Shown: positions 55,318-63,042 of the stretch, piece after piece | Layout: each line of letters opens with the position of its first letter | How positions within the stretch are numbered: position 1 is the stretch's first letter | Assembly (NCBI RefSeq): GCF_000152745.1 | Contig: NZ_CH672428.1 | Location: 131,281-195,280, forward strand | From: Oceanicaulis sp. HTCC2633 | GTDB lineage: Bacteria > Pseudomonadota > Alphaproteobacteria > Caulobacterales > Maricaulaceae | Length of the DNA: 64,000 nucleotides | Reading direction: 5' to 3' | Translations under genes and position numbers: made by a program | Notes under the pieces: model-generated | What the model was told of the DNA's origin: nothing | Databases searched by the model: none | The model's input: only the letters and a program-made list of their open reading frames with translations

Positions 55318-56211
55318 CTAGTTCTCCGCCGACGCGCCCTCCCCGGCGGCGTGCGGCTGGTGGGTGTTTCGGTCTTCGAGAACCTTGCTGACGGACGCGC
55401 CGTCAGACTTGCGCCGGGACTTGAGGTCGAAGATCTCGAGACCTTTACGGATCATCATGTCAGCGGCGTACAGCTCGGCGGGGCTCGCGAACGCTTCAAG
55501 CGTCAGCTCGAGGCCTTCGCCGATGCGCCAGGTCTCGCCCGGGCTGCAGATCTGAGCCGAGACGGCGGGCTTGGCCGGTTCCGGCTGGGTCTCGGTGGGT
55601 GCAGTGACCTCAGCGGCGGCGGCAACGCCAGACTGCGCCGGCGGGGTTTCGGGTTCCGTGGACGCGGGATCGGTCGGCTCGGTCTTATCGGCGGGCGGTT
55701 TGGGGCTTGGCGCTTTCGGACTGGCTTCACGCTTGGGCGCGGGCGGCGCAGGCGGCGCGGGTTCCGGCTCCAGCGGGGGCAGGATGGCGTCCAGGTCATC
55801 AAGACCGAAGCCGATGGCGTCGAGATCCATGTCGTCGAACTCGGAGAGGCTGTTCAGTTCGGCGCGCAGAGCGTCAGCGTCATACTCGGCCAACTCGCCC
55901 AGCCGGTTGTCCGCCAGCATGAAGCGGCGCGCGCCCGCCTCATCGAGGTGATTGCAGTCGATCCCCGGGATCTCGGTCAGACCTGCGAGCTTGGCCGCTT
56001 CAAGCCGCCCCTCGCCAGCGATCACGAAGGTGTCGCGCCAGACCGCGATCGGTGCGTTGAACCCGTCGCGCTTGATCTCATCAGCCAACAGGCGGAGCTG
56101 GCGTTCAGGGTGTTTCTTGACGTTGCGAGGATGCGGACGGAGGTCCGCGACGGAATACATGCGCAGGCGCGAGCCCGCTTCGGCGTCAACTACGCCCGAA
56201 ACGTCAACCAT
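55318..56211 (-). CDS. ParB/Srx-domain protein without methylase domain
   Basis: Residues 15-120 form a ParB/sulfiredoxin-type domain (YSVADLRPHPRNVKKHPERQLRLLADEIKRDGFNAPIAVWRDTFVIAGEGRLEAAKLAGL, then RFMLADNRLGELAEYD). This domain is often joined to a DNA N6/N4 methylase; here it is followed by a Pro-rich linker and only a short GETWRIGEGLELT stretch like the beginning of such a methylase (usually WQLGDHRL), then 60 unrelated residues. It may bind DNA near the packaging start or be the remains of a fusion. ATG at 56211 with AAGG upstream is chosen. A 16-base gap separates it from the terminase small subunit. Confidence 0.75.
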   Translation of the reverse strand: MVDVSGVVDAEAGSRLRMYSVADLRPHPRNVKKHPERQLRLLADEIKRDGFNAPIAVWRDTFVIAGEGRLEAAKLAGLTEIPGIDCNHLDEAGARRFMLADNRLGELAEYDADALRAELNSLSEFDDMDLDAIGFGLDDLDAILPPLEPEPAPPAPPAPKREASPKAPSPKPPADKTEPTDPASTEPETPPAQSGVAAAAEVTAPTETQPEPAKPAVSAQICSPGETWRIGEGLELTLEAFASPAELYAADMMIRKGLEIFDLKSRRKSDGASVSKVLEDRNTHQPHAAGEGASAEN

Positions 56212-56430
56212 CTCAAAACCTTGTGTGGCTGGTGAAGTCCCGCGCTCAGACGCCCCGTATACGTCGAAAGGGCTCAAGAGGACCCGCGAGGGCGGGCCGA
56301 GGACAAGAGTTTTCAAGGGGTTAGCGGTGGCCAGACATGCCGACGCCCGGCGCGGTGGTCCGCCCGGGCGTCTGTGTCGGCGCAACTTCGCCTCATGACT
56401 GAAACGTATATCTCCCGAACCTTCGGAACG
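56212..56430. other. Gap ahead of the packaging genes
   Basis: 219 bases without gene, containing a 9-bp perfect inverted repeat (56342-56350 / 56364-56372) and a short AT-richer patch near 56400. It lies between the replication/regulation genes and the terminase group, where a late promoter or packaging (cos/pac) site is expected, but no such site could be identified by eye. Confidence 0.35.
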
Positions 56431-57246
56431 TCAATAGCCGAGTTGACGCGCGACCGTTGACAGGGCGTCCGTCAACAGCAGGAAGCGGGCGCCCTGGAGC
56501 TGTTCACGCCCGGAAACATTGAGGATTTTGACCAGCGAGTAGTTCTGCAGCGGCTGATCTTTTTCCAGCACGAACACCAACAGCTCGAGCTTGGTCCTGC
56601 CGTGCGTCCCGTCCCGCGCCACCACATCGCGAAGGCGCTGAAGCCGCTTCGCCGCCTCCGCCGCGCGGATCAGGCCCAGCTCGGCGTCGCCGCCACCCCC
56701 GCCATCGACCTTGACGCGCGAGGGATCGACCGCCGCCGCGCCATACCGGCTCTCCATCCAGAGATCATGCCAGGCGCACGCCGCCGCCAGCTGCTTGCGG
56801 TTCAGCACAGCAGGGTTCCGCCCCCGGCCCAGCCCCAGCTCCGCGATCTGCTTGGTCGGCGCAAGGGCGCGCAGGTGCTTGCCATCGGTGACCAGCCCGC
56901 GCGCGATCGCCGAGAACACGTCCAGCTCCGCCGTCTGGGTCCGGCGCGACAAGTCCGCCTTCACCTGATGGAACAGGCGCTCGCGGTCCCGCCGCGCCAG
57001 GAACTCATCCGCATCCACCTGATCGCGGATCCGCGCCCGGTCCTCGGGCTTCAGCCGCTCCACCCAGTCGGGCAGAGGCTCGGCCTTCATCGCGGCCTGC
57101 CGTGCCGAGACCTGCTCCGCCTTGCGCTGCGCCGCCCGGGCGTTCTCGGCCTTGCGCTGCGCCCGCGCTTCCCGGGCCGCAGCCTCGCGTTCCTTCAGCG
57201 CCTTGCGAGCCTTGTCACTCGCCATCATCCGGCCCTGTCCGCTCAT
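56431..57246 (-). CDS. Hypothetical phage protein, possible late regulator
   Basis: The 271-residue protein starts with about 50 residues of highly charged coiled coil (KARKALKEREAAAREARAQRKAENARAAQ), then a helical domain (WVERLKPEDRARIRDQVDADEFLARRD) and a C-terminal part with GLGRGRNPAVLNRKQLAAACAWHDLWMESRYGAA..KRLQRLRDVVARDG. Its place, the last gene before the packaging operon, is that of late antiterminator-like genes, but no sequence evidence confirms this. It overlaps the replication gene by four bases. Confidence 0.6.
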   Translation of the reverse strand: MSGQGRMMASDKARKALKEREAAAREARAQRKAENARAAQRKAEQVSARQAAMKAEPLPDWVERLKPEDRARIRDQVDADEFLARRDRERLFHQVKADLSRRTQTAELDVFSAIARGLVTDGKHLRALAPTKQIAELGLGRGRNPAVLNRKQLAAACAWHDLWMESRYGAAAVDPSRVKVDGGGGGDAELGLIRAAEAAKRLQRLRDVVARDGTHGRTKLELLVFVLEKDQPLQNYSLVKILNVSGREQLQGARFLLLTDALSTVARQLGY

Positions 57247-58391
57247 GCCCGCGCCTCCCGCTGTTGTCCTGTCGCCGTCTCGGTCAGGGCATCGGCCCCG
57301 ACCCGTTCATATTCGCTGCGCCATGCACCCCGATCCTGCAGGCGAGCCTTGGCCCGCTCCCAGTACGCAGGGGCGACCAGCGCCGTGTCCCGAAAGCCGA
57401 AATGGATCATCGCCCCGGTGAAGGTCGACCGGAATGCACCCAGATCTTCAGCGACCAAGTACAGCCCCCTCACCCCGGCCCCGTTCAGCGGATGCCGCAC
57501 CACCCGGAAGCGGAACCCGCCCTCGGGCGTCAACCAGGGGGCCGCATGCCGGTTGCTGCGTCCCATACCGCCCAGCATGGCGTCCAGAAACGCGCCCTCG
57601 GCGCAGTCGTGATCGTACTCGGGCAGGTCGGGCTCTGGTCCCGGCTCACGCTCAGTCAGACGATCCGCCGGACCCGACTTGAACTGACGCAGGCGGCTCT
57701 TGCCGCGACCCTTGCCCGATCCGCCCTCTCGCCGAGTCTTCGACCGGCTGGGCTTGCCGCCAGCGGCTGCGGGTTTCGGCTCGACCGCGTCGGTCCGGTC
57801 GCCGCCATCCGGCGGCGAAGCGACCGGAACCGGCGCTTTTTGTGTATTTTTTTCGTTAGAAAGAATCGTTCCTGCTGTCGTCGCAGCGACGACAGGGGGT
57901 GTCGTCCCTGGGGCGACAGGGCCTTGTCGCCCACCGGCGACAGGGGGGGTGTCGCCCACGGGCGACAGGGTCTCGCCCTCATCGCCCGCATCTTCGGCGG
58001 GATCTTGATCCCCGTCCTCAGCCTCAGCGGCCTGATCGCCCCGGCGCAAGGCCTTGAACTCCGCCAGCGACTGATCCGGCGCTTCACCCGGCTCCCGCTC
58101 ATCGCCCGGATCCAGATGCACGCGATAGGCCGCAGGCTTGTCCGACCGCTCGGCGCGCCGCACCTCGACCCAGCCCAGCCATTCCAGCACGGTCAGGGCC
58201 TCATTCACCTTCTGACGCCCGAATCCGCACCGCGCCGCCAGACGCGACTGACGCGTCGGCGTCGTCCATCCCCGGCGATCCGTGAACGTGCCCAGGGCGC
58301 ACAGAACGCGATAATCGCTATCGCGCATATGCCCGGCGATCACATCCTCGATCGCCCCGGCGGGCGTCACTGACAGGCGTGGCCCGTTCAT
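57243..58391 (-). CDS. Phage replication protein with winged-helix N-terminus (O-like)
   Basis: Residues 1-95 form a winged helix (DSDYRVLCALGTFTDRRGWTTPTRQSRLAARCGFGRQKVNEALTVLEWLGWVEVRR), like phage replication initiators and lambda O N-terminal domains. A central low-complexity stretch (about 100-250) is encoded by the iteron region, and a C-terminal domain (about 275-370, ending in AYWERAKARLQDRGAWRSEYERVG) follows. Origin-binding activity is inferred from the iterons in its own gene, as in lambda. It lies between the adenine methyltransferase and the 271-residue gene with four-base overlaps. Confidence 0.75.
   Translation of the reverse strand: MNGPRLSVTPAGAIEDVIAGHMRDSDYRVLCALGTFTDRRGWTTPTRQSRLAARCGFGRQKVNEALTVLEWLGWVEVRRAERSDKPAAYRVHLDPGDEREPGEAPDQSLAEFKALRRGDQAAEAEDGDQDPAEDAGDEGETLSPVGDTPPVAGGRQGPVAPGTTPPVVAATTAGTILSNEKNTQKAPVPVASPPDGGDRTDAVEPKPAAAGGKPSRSKTRREGGSGKGRGKSRLRQFKSGPADRLTEREPGPEPDLPEYDHDCAEGAFLDAMLGGMGRSNRHAAPWLTPEGGFRFRVVRHPLNGAGVRGLYLVAEDLGAFRSTFTGAMIHFGFRDTALVAPAYWERAKARLQDRGAWRSEYERVGADALTETATGQQREARA
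57836..57967. other. Probable phage replication origin: four iterons plus AT-rich stretch
   Basis: Four palindromes of form TGTCG(T/C)C...GGCGACA lie at 57876-57894, 57900-57918, 57924-57942 and 57950-57967, with starts 24-26 bases apart, inside the replication protein gene. Directly to the left is an AT-rich run (57838-57872, gtgtatttttttcg). Iterons beside an unwinding stretch in an O-like gene match lambda-type origins. Confidence 0.75.
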
Positions 58392-58918
58392 GCCGCACCT
58401 CCGACCATGGGAAGTGGCATCTGCTCGCGAATATAAGCGAGGCCATAGCCGACCCGGTCTGCGCGCTTCAGAGCGGCGGATGCCCGCGCCCCCGCAGAGA
58501 ACAGCACAACCCCAGATCCGGGCGACTTCCCTATGCTTCCGTCAGGGCGCAAGAATTTGGTCTTCCCCCGTGGGAAGAACACAGCATCAGCCAAGGGCGC
58601 AACTTCATGGAACCAGCTGGACGAGGTCCGGGCCGCGACCAGCGCCAGCCCATGCCCATGCCCATGCTGAAAGAACCGGCGCAGCCATGGCAACTGCCCA
58701 TTGCGCCCCCCGAAGGGCGGGTTCATCCAGACGAACCCATCCCACGGGGCGGTCAGTCCATTGTCAGACTTCAGGAGGGCTCGGTCAGCCGGCACAAAGC
58801 ACCGATCCAGCCCCGGCGACGCGACGTCCAGATCGAACCTCTCACCAAGCGCATCAAACAAATCGGGCGGCGTGTACCACTCATCGCTTTGACCAACGCA
58901 GCGTTCATGCTCACTCAT
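58388..58918 (-). CDS. Phage DNA N6-adenine methyltransferase
   Basis: The 176-residue protein starts SEHERCVGQSDEWYTPPDLFDALGERFDLDVAS, the beginning of phage Dam-type N6-adenine methyltransferases, and has the catalytic NPPF in WMNPPFGGRNGQ, followed by ARTSSSWFHEV and FFPRGKTKFL. ATG at 58918 is preceded by GGGGAGG. It is coded in the early region next to the replication gene and probably modifies phage DNA; the site recognised cannot be told. Confidence 0.88.
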   Translation of the reverse strand: MSEHERCVGQSDEWYTPPDLFDALGERFDLDVASPGLDRCFVPADRALLKSDNGLTAPWDGFVWMNPPFGGRNGQLPWLRRFFQHGHGHGLALVAARTSSSWFHEVAPLADAVFFPRGKTKFLRPDGSIGKSPGSGVVLFSAGARASAALKRADRVGYGLAYIREQMPLPMVGGAA

Positions 58919-59121
58919 GCCTGCGCCTCCCCGATGAACTTCACCGGGCCGCGCGGATCGATGCCGCGACGGCGCAGACGCGCGTCCTGATCGCTCACAC
59001 AGGGCAGCACATACTGCGCCCAGCACTCGCCCAGTCGATTACGGACAATCTCGATCTCCGCCACGCACGGCGCTTCGACCTGCATGTGGCAGGCGGGCGG
59101 AGGGATCAGGGCCTGGATCAT
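58915..59121 (-). CDS. Small hypothetical phage protein (68 aa)
   Basis: MIQALIPPPACHMQVEAPCVAEIEIVRNRLGECWAQYVLPCVSDQD... with four Cys residues; no clear fold. ATG overlaps the stop of the zinc-ribbon gene and its own stop overlaps the methyltransferase start (ATGA both times), so it is held in place by coupling. Function unknown. Confidence 0.6.
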   Translation of the reverse strand: MIQALIPPPACHMQVEAPCVAEIEIVRNRLGECWAQYVLPCVSDQDARLRRRGIDPRGPVKFIGEAQA

Positions 59122-59489
59122 GTGGCGCTGCCCCCATGCCAGTCCGGGATCCAGCCGCGGGCCTCGAACAGCAGCGTCACGGCCTTGCGGGCCTGATCCG
59201 GGTTCGTGAAACTCACCCCCAGCCCGCCGGCCATCACCCAGTCGAGCGGCCCGCCCACAAAGCCGCAGGCGTGCAGGTCCGGCCCCGGACACACATATTT
59301 GCGGGCCTCGGTCGCGCGCAGGGCCTTCACGCCCCCGCCGCTACATCCGCAACACGGACAAGCGGTTAGGTCCGGCTCATCCATGCCCAGATCCCGCGCC
59401 TGCGCCTTTACCGCGATGAACAGCGCGTCAAAACTCACATAGCGCTGCTCCAGTCGGGGCTGCGCCGTCATCATCGCCGCGTCACGCAT
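59118..59489 (-). CDS. Zinc-ribbon phage protein, primase-like finger
   Basis: The 123-residue protein has a CPCCGC ... YVCPGPDLHACGFVGGPLDWVMAG segment (Cys pairs about 24 residues apart), similar to the zinc ribbon of phage primases and of small DNA-binding proteins; the rest (ARKAVTLLFEARGWIPDW) is helical. ATG at 59489 with GGGAGGGG is preferred over the in-frame ATG at 59504. A helper of replication is plausible from its neighbours. Confidence 0.65.
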   Translation of the reverse strand: MRDAAMMTAQPRLEQRYVSFDALFIAVKAQARDLGMDEPDLTACPCCGCSGGGVKALRATEARKYVCPGPDLHACGFVGGPLDWVMAGGLGVSFTNPDQARKAVTLLFEARGWIPDWHGGSAT

Positions 59490-60240
59490 GCGCCCCTCCC
59501 GCATTTCCCAGCCCCGCCAGCGTCGCCGCCTGGGCGGGCGACAGGCGGTGCTCGCCCAGCGGGTCCAGCTCCCGCGCCAGCGAATGCGGGCATCGCACCC
59601 CGCCGCCGACCAGCCGCAGGGCGCGATCGCGCAGCACCTCCAGCCGCCGGGCATGGATCGCGCCGTCCGGGATCGGCGGGCCGCTCGCCTCGGCGCGGCG
59701 AGTCTGGTCATATTTCATGATCGCGTCATGCTTGGGCGCGATGCGCTTGACCATGGCCAGCACCTCCGCCGCAGACGTCTCGTGCAAGCGGCAAATCGTA
59801 TCCAGCTTGCGCGTCTCGCGCGGATGGCACACATCCAGCGCCGCCCGGGCGGCGGGCGTATCGGGCAAGGGATCGCCCACCGGGCCGAGGCGCAGGGACA
59901 GCGCCCGCTTGATCAGAAGCTCACGCCGCCACAACAGCGCCAGCCCGACCGACCGCAGGGTCGCGCCCGGCTCCGCCCACAGCATTCGCAGTTGTGTTTC
60001 CTCGGCGTTCGTCATGCGCGCGGTCCCGCCCTTGCCCTGCCCCCGACGGAAGATCTCCAGAACGGCTGACAGTGGCGCGGCGGCGCCCACGGGCGTGATG
60101 AAATGATTGCTGCAGAACATCTCGCAGGCGGCGCGTGTGCCCCCAAAGAGCCGCGCAATCTCGTTGGCGGACGCGCCTTCAGAAACCCGCAAATGGTACA
60201 GACGCCGCACCTTCTCTTCGGACCAATCAAAGCGGGCCAT
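59482..60240 (-). CDS. GcrA-like DNA-binding protein
   Basis: The 252-residue protein starts MARFDWSEEKVRRLYHLRVSEGASANEIARLFGGTRAACEMFCSNHFI, aligning by eye with GcrA (WTDERV..LKKLW.EGLSASQIA..LGG.TRNAV..K.HRL), the alphaproteobacterial cell-cycle regulator that senses GANTC methylation. The remaining 200 residues (ATLRSVGLALLWRRELLIKRALSLRLG...) are helical and not GcrA-like. ATG at 60240 has GGAGGGG. It lies in the early regulatory run; a role in redirecting host promoters is inferred, not shown. Confidence 0.65.
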   Translation of the reverse strand: MARFDWSEEKVRRLYHLRVSEGASANEIARLFGGTRAACEMFCSNHFITPVGAAAPLSAVLEIFRRGQGKGGTARMTNAEETQLRMLWAEPGATLRSVGLALLWRRELLIKRALSLRLGPVGDPLPDTPAARAALDVCHPRETRKLDTICRLHETSAAEVLAMVKRIAPKHDAIMKYDQTRRAEASGPPIPDGAIHARRLEVLRDRALRLVGGGVRCPHSLARELDPLGEHRLSPAQAATLAGLGNAGGAHA

Positions 60241-60952
60241 CGCGCCCCTCCGTCTCTGCGGCGGGCGCATCCTGCTTTCGCAGGGCATCCAGTCGGGTGC
60301 GGCCCGCCTCGGTGATGGTGTGAATTTGCGCCCGGTCGCGCCGGGTCATCTCGACCAGCCCTTGCGCGATCAGGTCGCTCCGGACCATGCCGTAAAGGCG
60401 CGACCAGTTGGCCAGTCTGCGCAGGTCTTCACTTTGCAAGGGCCCGTCTTCCAGTGCCTCGAGCAAACGCCGGTACAGGACGGATGCCCGAACGCGTTGA
60501 GCGGGCGCGTCAGCTCCGTCGGCGGGATCGGCGTACCGCGCCGGTCCGCCATCAAGCGCCGCCAGAACGAACCGCCGCTCCTCCGGTGCGAAATACCAGC
60601 CCCGACCGTGCTGGTTGTGAATGCTCAGCCCGAAACAGGCCAGCTTCCGCCGGATCGATGTCAGATGAACATCAAGGGCTTTGCTCGAAGGCGTTTCATC
60701 GCCCGGCCATAGCGAATACGCCTTCCGGCGCGTCAACCGCTCATGCGCCGCCAGCATGCGGCACAGATAGGCTTCGGTCGCCGTCAGCGCCCATTCATCC
60801 GGACCGCGCCGCGCATGGTTATGCGCCGCCGCCGCCTCAGCCTCGAAATACGCCAGCTTCTCCAAAGCCTCATCGAGCGCGCGCTGCAGGCGGTCATACT
60901 CCGACCGCTGCACAAAGCCGCGCGGGGCATGGGCCAGGGCGGCATCAGACAT
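60227..60952 (-). CDS. Coiled-coil winged-helix (OmpR-type DNA-binding) protein
   Basis: The 241-residue protein has an N-terminal coiled coil (RSEYDRLQRALDEALEKLAYFEAEAAAAHN, about 16-45), then an OmpR/PhoB-type winged helix without any receiver domain (EWALTATEAYLCRMLAAHERLTRRKAYSLW...SKALDVHLTSIRRKLACFGLSIHNQHGRGWYF, about 53-122). The C-terminal 100 residues contain a second helical/winged-like region (SVLYRRLLEALEDGPLQSEDLRRLANWSRLYGMVRSDLIAQGLVEM). It is related in plan to the CtrA-like gene just upstream. Confidence 0.75.
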   Translation of the reverse strand: MSDAALAHAPRGFVQRSEYDRLQRALDEALEKLAYFEAEAAAAHNHARRGPDEWALTATEAYLCRMLAAHERLTRRKAYSLWPGDETPSSKALDVHLTSIRRKLACFGLSIHNQHGRGWYFAPEERRFVLAALDGGPARYADPADGADAPAQRVRASVLYRRLLEALEDGPLQSEDLRRLANWSRLYGMVRSDLIAQGLVEMTRRDRAQIHTITEAGRTRLDALRKQDAPAAETEGRDGPL

Positions 60953-61334
60953 GCGCCGCCTCCATCGCGTTCAGGCGATCCTTCGACTGCGCCGTCAGGG
61001 CGTACCCACGCCCCCATTCGGTATCGATTGCGATCTCGAAGGGCTTGAGCTTCTTCCGCAGCTTGCAGACCAGCACATCGACGATCTTCATCTCAGGCCC
61101 GCCGTCGATGCGATCGCCATAAAGCTCAAAATGGATCTGGTCTTTGGTCAGGGCGCCGCGAGCTTTCAGCGCTGCAAGTATGGCCTCTTCATTCGGCGTC
61201 AGGCCGAGCTCGACAGGGGCGCGCCACTCCGGGTTCATCCATTCCGCACGCAACCGCGCCAGCTGCTCTCGCAGGGCCGTGTTTTCCACTTCGAGCGCTT
61301 CGATCCGCGCCGCGCAAAGGGGGTCATCACACAT
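60945..61334 (-). CDS. CtrA-like DNA-binding domain fused to a coiled coil
   Basis: The 129-residue protein has a leucine-rich coiled coil (RIEALEVENTALREQLARLRAEW, about 9-31) and a winged helix very close to the C-terminal domain of CtrA: LTPNEEAILAALKARGALTKDQIHFELYG..EMKIVDVLVCKLRKKL...IDTEWGRGYALT, against LTGKEYQMLELL..R..TLTKE..LNHLYG..E.KIIDVFICKLRKKL..IETVWGRGYVL. The receiver domain with its phosphorylated Asp is absent, replaced by the coiled coil. It could bind CtrA sites without phosphorylation. ATG at 61334 follows GGAGGG. Confidence 0.78.
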   Translation of the reverse strand: MCDDPLCAARIEALEVENTALREQLARLRAEWMNPEWRAPVELGLTPNEEAILAALKARGALTKDQIHFELYGDRIDGGPEMKIVDVLVCKLRKKLKPFEIAIDTEWGRGYALTAQSKDRLNAMEAAHV

Positions 61335-62145
61335 CTGACGCCCTCCGCCACAGGTCCATGGCCAAGGCTGCATACGCAGGGATTTTCCGGGCTCTCGCAT
61401 TGGCCCGGGCGTCGCTTTCCAGTTCGATCTGGGAGCTGGCGAGGAGGGCCGCCGCGTACGCGTCATCCTTCACATCGCCCGCGTACTCACGGGACCAGAG
61501 GCACAATGCGAGCGCCCGGACCAGCATGGTCGTGATCGGCGCCCGTCGCGCTGTCACCGCGATGCCGGCCAGACGGGCGAGACCGACCGGGCCTTTCGCC
61601 TTGGCCACATCACGCATCGCCCCGACCGCGACGGTATCGCCAATCTCATACCGACCTTGCGGCGGCGGCCGCATCAGCATGCGCGCCCCGGCGCGCTCCA
61701 ACCCGTCAGCAACTGCAACCGCAACTGGATCACCCGCCACCAGAGCGGCGCGAAACACGCTCAACGGGGTCATCGCGACCCGGTCACGGTTCAGCGAAAC
61801 AAACGCATCCGCCTTTTCAGCCTGCGTCCGATCACTCACGACCAGAACTGGGATCTCGGTGACTCCCCCATGACTGGCCGCAGCCGTCGCCAGATGCTGA
61901 CCATCCAGCAATTCGACCCGGCCATCTTCATGGCGCACACCAACGGCGGGTCTGGCCCGCGCCCAGTCGAAACCGGCCACGATCTGCCGGATCAGGGTGA
62001 CCGAGCGCTCGGACAGATCGCGCTGATAGGCGCGATCCACATACAGCTGATCAAGCCGCATCCAGCACAGTTCAGGACGCTCCCCCAGGTCAGACTTGGC
62101 GACCCCGGGAACGCTCAAGGCGCGTATGGGGTGAAGCTCACTCAT
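61327..62145 (-). CDS. ParB-like nuclease-domain protein
   Basis: The 272-residue protein has a ParB/Srx-like N-terminal part (CWMRLDQLYVDRAYQRDLSERSVTLIRQIVAGFDWARARPAVGVRHEDGRVELLDGQHLATAAASHG, VSLNRDRVAMTPL) as in DUF6551-type phage proteins, then a helical C-terminus. It may bind DNA and use CTP like ParB relatives or be a nuclease; neither is proven. Its start overlaps the stop of a tiny membrane-peptide gene, and its stop overlaps the CtrA-like gene. Confidence 0.78.
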   Translation of the reverse strand: MSELHPIRALSVPGVAKSDLGERPELCWMRLDQLYVDRAYQRDLSERSVTLIRQIVAGFDWARARPAVGVRHEDGRVELLDGQHLATAAASHGGVTEIPVLVVSDRTQAEKADAFVSLNRDRVAMTPLSVFRAALVAGDPVAVAVADGLERAGARMLMRPPPQGRYEIGDTVAVGAMRDVAKAKGPVGLARLAGIAVTARRAPITTMLVRALALCLWSREYAGDVKDDAYAAALLASSQIELESDARANARARKIPAYAALAMDLWRRASDV

Positions 62146-62249
62146 GACAGCACCACCCAGACCAGAACGAGGCCAAGCGTCAGCGCTGTCACACAGCGCC
62201 AGCCGCGCGCCGTCAGCGGGATCAGGGGGCGAGAAGGGCGGCGGTTCAT
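62142..62249 (-). CDS. Tiny membrane peptide (35 aa)
   Basis: MNRRPSRPLIPLTARG followed by a single hydrophobic helix (VTALTLGLVLVWVVLS). The ATG has GGGAGG 5 bases upstream and overlaps the stop of the DUF4031 gene; its stop overlaps the ParB-like start, so all three are coupled. Basic N-terminus and one helix suggest an inner-membrane peptide. Function unknown. Confidence 0.6.
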   Translation of the reverse strand: MNRRPSRPLIPLTARGWRCVTALTLGLVLVWVVLS

Positions 62250-62542
62250 CAATACCTCCCGCGCGGCGTTTTCAGGGCTTCGCGCAGGGCCATGCGGCGG
62301 GCGATCGTCACGATCGTCCGCGTATTGACCTCTTGCGCGTCCAGCTCCTCCACCGCGCGACGGCGGCGGGACAGGCTGATGTCGTAATGGTTGAAACGGC
62401 TGGCGGGCGGGCCCTGATACCAGTCGCGACGCAGGCCCAGCCGGTCCGCCGCCGCGTGCAATTCCTCAAGGCTGTCCGCCGTCATATGGCACATCTTCAT
62501 GCGCCCCAGCGGGTGACGGGGATCATCCACATAGAGCGCCAT
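62249..62542 (-). CDS. DUF4031 family protein
   Basis: The 97-residue protein reads ALYVDDPRHPLGRMKMCHMTADSLEELHAAADRLGLRRDWYQGPPASRFNHYDISLSRRRRAVE, the DUF4031 pattern (YVD...GR..CH..AD...ELH..A..LGL...W.Q....HYD). Function unknown; common in phages and actinobacteria. ATG at 62542 overlaps the CII-like stop. Confidence 0.82.
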   Translation of the reverse strand: MALYVDDPRHPLGRMKMCHMTADSLEELHAAADRLGLRRDWYQGPPASRFNHYDISLSRRRRAVEELDAQEVNTRTIVTIARRMALREALKTPRGRY

Positions 62543-63042
62543 CACCGCCCGTCCCCCGGCTCGAGCAAACCCTGTGCGATCGCGCGCACCTGGGCGGCGG
62601 CCTCCACCGCCTCATCCAGACTGTCGATCAAGCCGGGCAGGTCATCGCCCGCATCCAGCCGCCCATTGTCTTCAAGCGCCTCGCCCGCCTTGCCGATGGC
62701 CTCGCCCAGCTCCTTGAACAGGGCCGCGAGCGCTTGCGAGCCTTCCGCCGCCGGGTCGATCGCGGGCAACGGGATCACCGTGCAATGCAGCAACGCCGCC
62801 ATGGCGCGCAGATGCACCGGCTCATCGAGAAAGCGGTCAAACTCGACGGCCCGGTCAATCGGCAGGCAATGATCCGCCGCCCCGGCCTGATGACCGCTCA
62901 GACACCGGCTCAGCGTCCCGGCGTCATAACCGGACACGTCGGCGAACTCTTTCCGGGTCGCGCCGTGGCGCTTGAGCGCCAGCTTTGCGGCACGCCGCAG
63001 CGTACTCCGCTCCGCAGCGGTGGTGATGCGGTCCGCGCTCAT
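62542..63042 (-). CDS. CII-like phage regulatory protein
   Basis: The 166-residue protein has a helix-turn-helix early on (KLALKRHGATRKEFADVSGYDAGTLSRCLSGHQ) followed by LPIDRAVEFDRFLDEPVHLRAMAALL, the pattern of phage CII-family regulators, and an acidic helical C-terminus. It is the second gene of the early transcript, after the Cro-like gene (ATGA overlap), exactly as CII-type genes are placed. It probably governs the lysis-lysogeny choice or early replication. AAGGGG precedes the ATG. Confidence 0.72.
   Translation of the reverse strand: MSADRITTAAERSTLRRAAKLALKRHGATRKEFADVSGYDAGTLSRCLSGHQAGAADHCLPIDRAVEFDRFLDEPVHLRAMAALLHCTVIPLPAIDPAAEGSQALAALFKELGEAIGKAGEALEDNGRLDAGDDLPGLIDSLDEAVEAAAQVRAIAQGLLEPGDGR

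Noticed and set aside
57876..57967. Possible CRISPR-like array
   Set aside because: Units are short palindromes 24-26 bases apart with no unique spacers of constant length, and they lie in a coding gene; iterons of an origin fit better.
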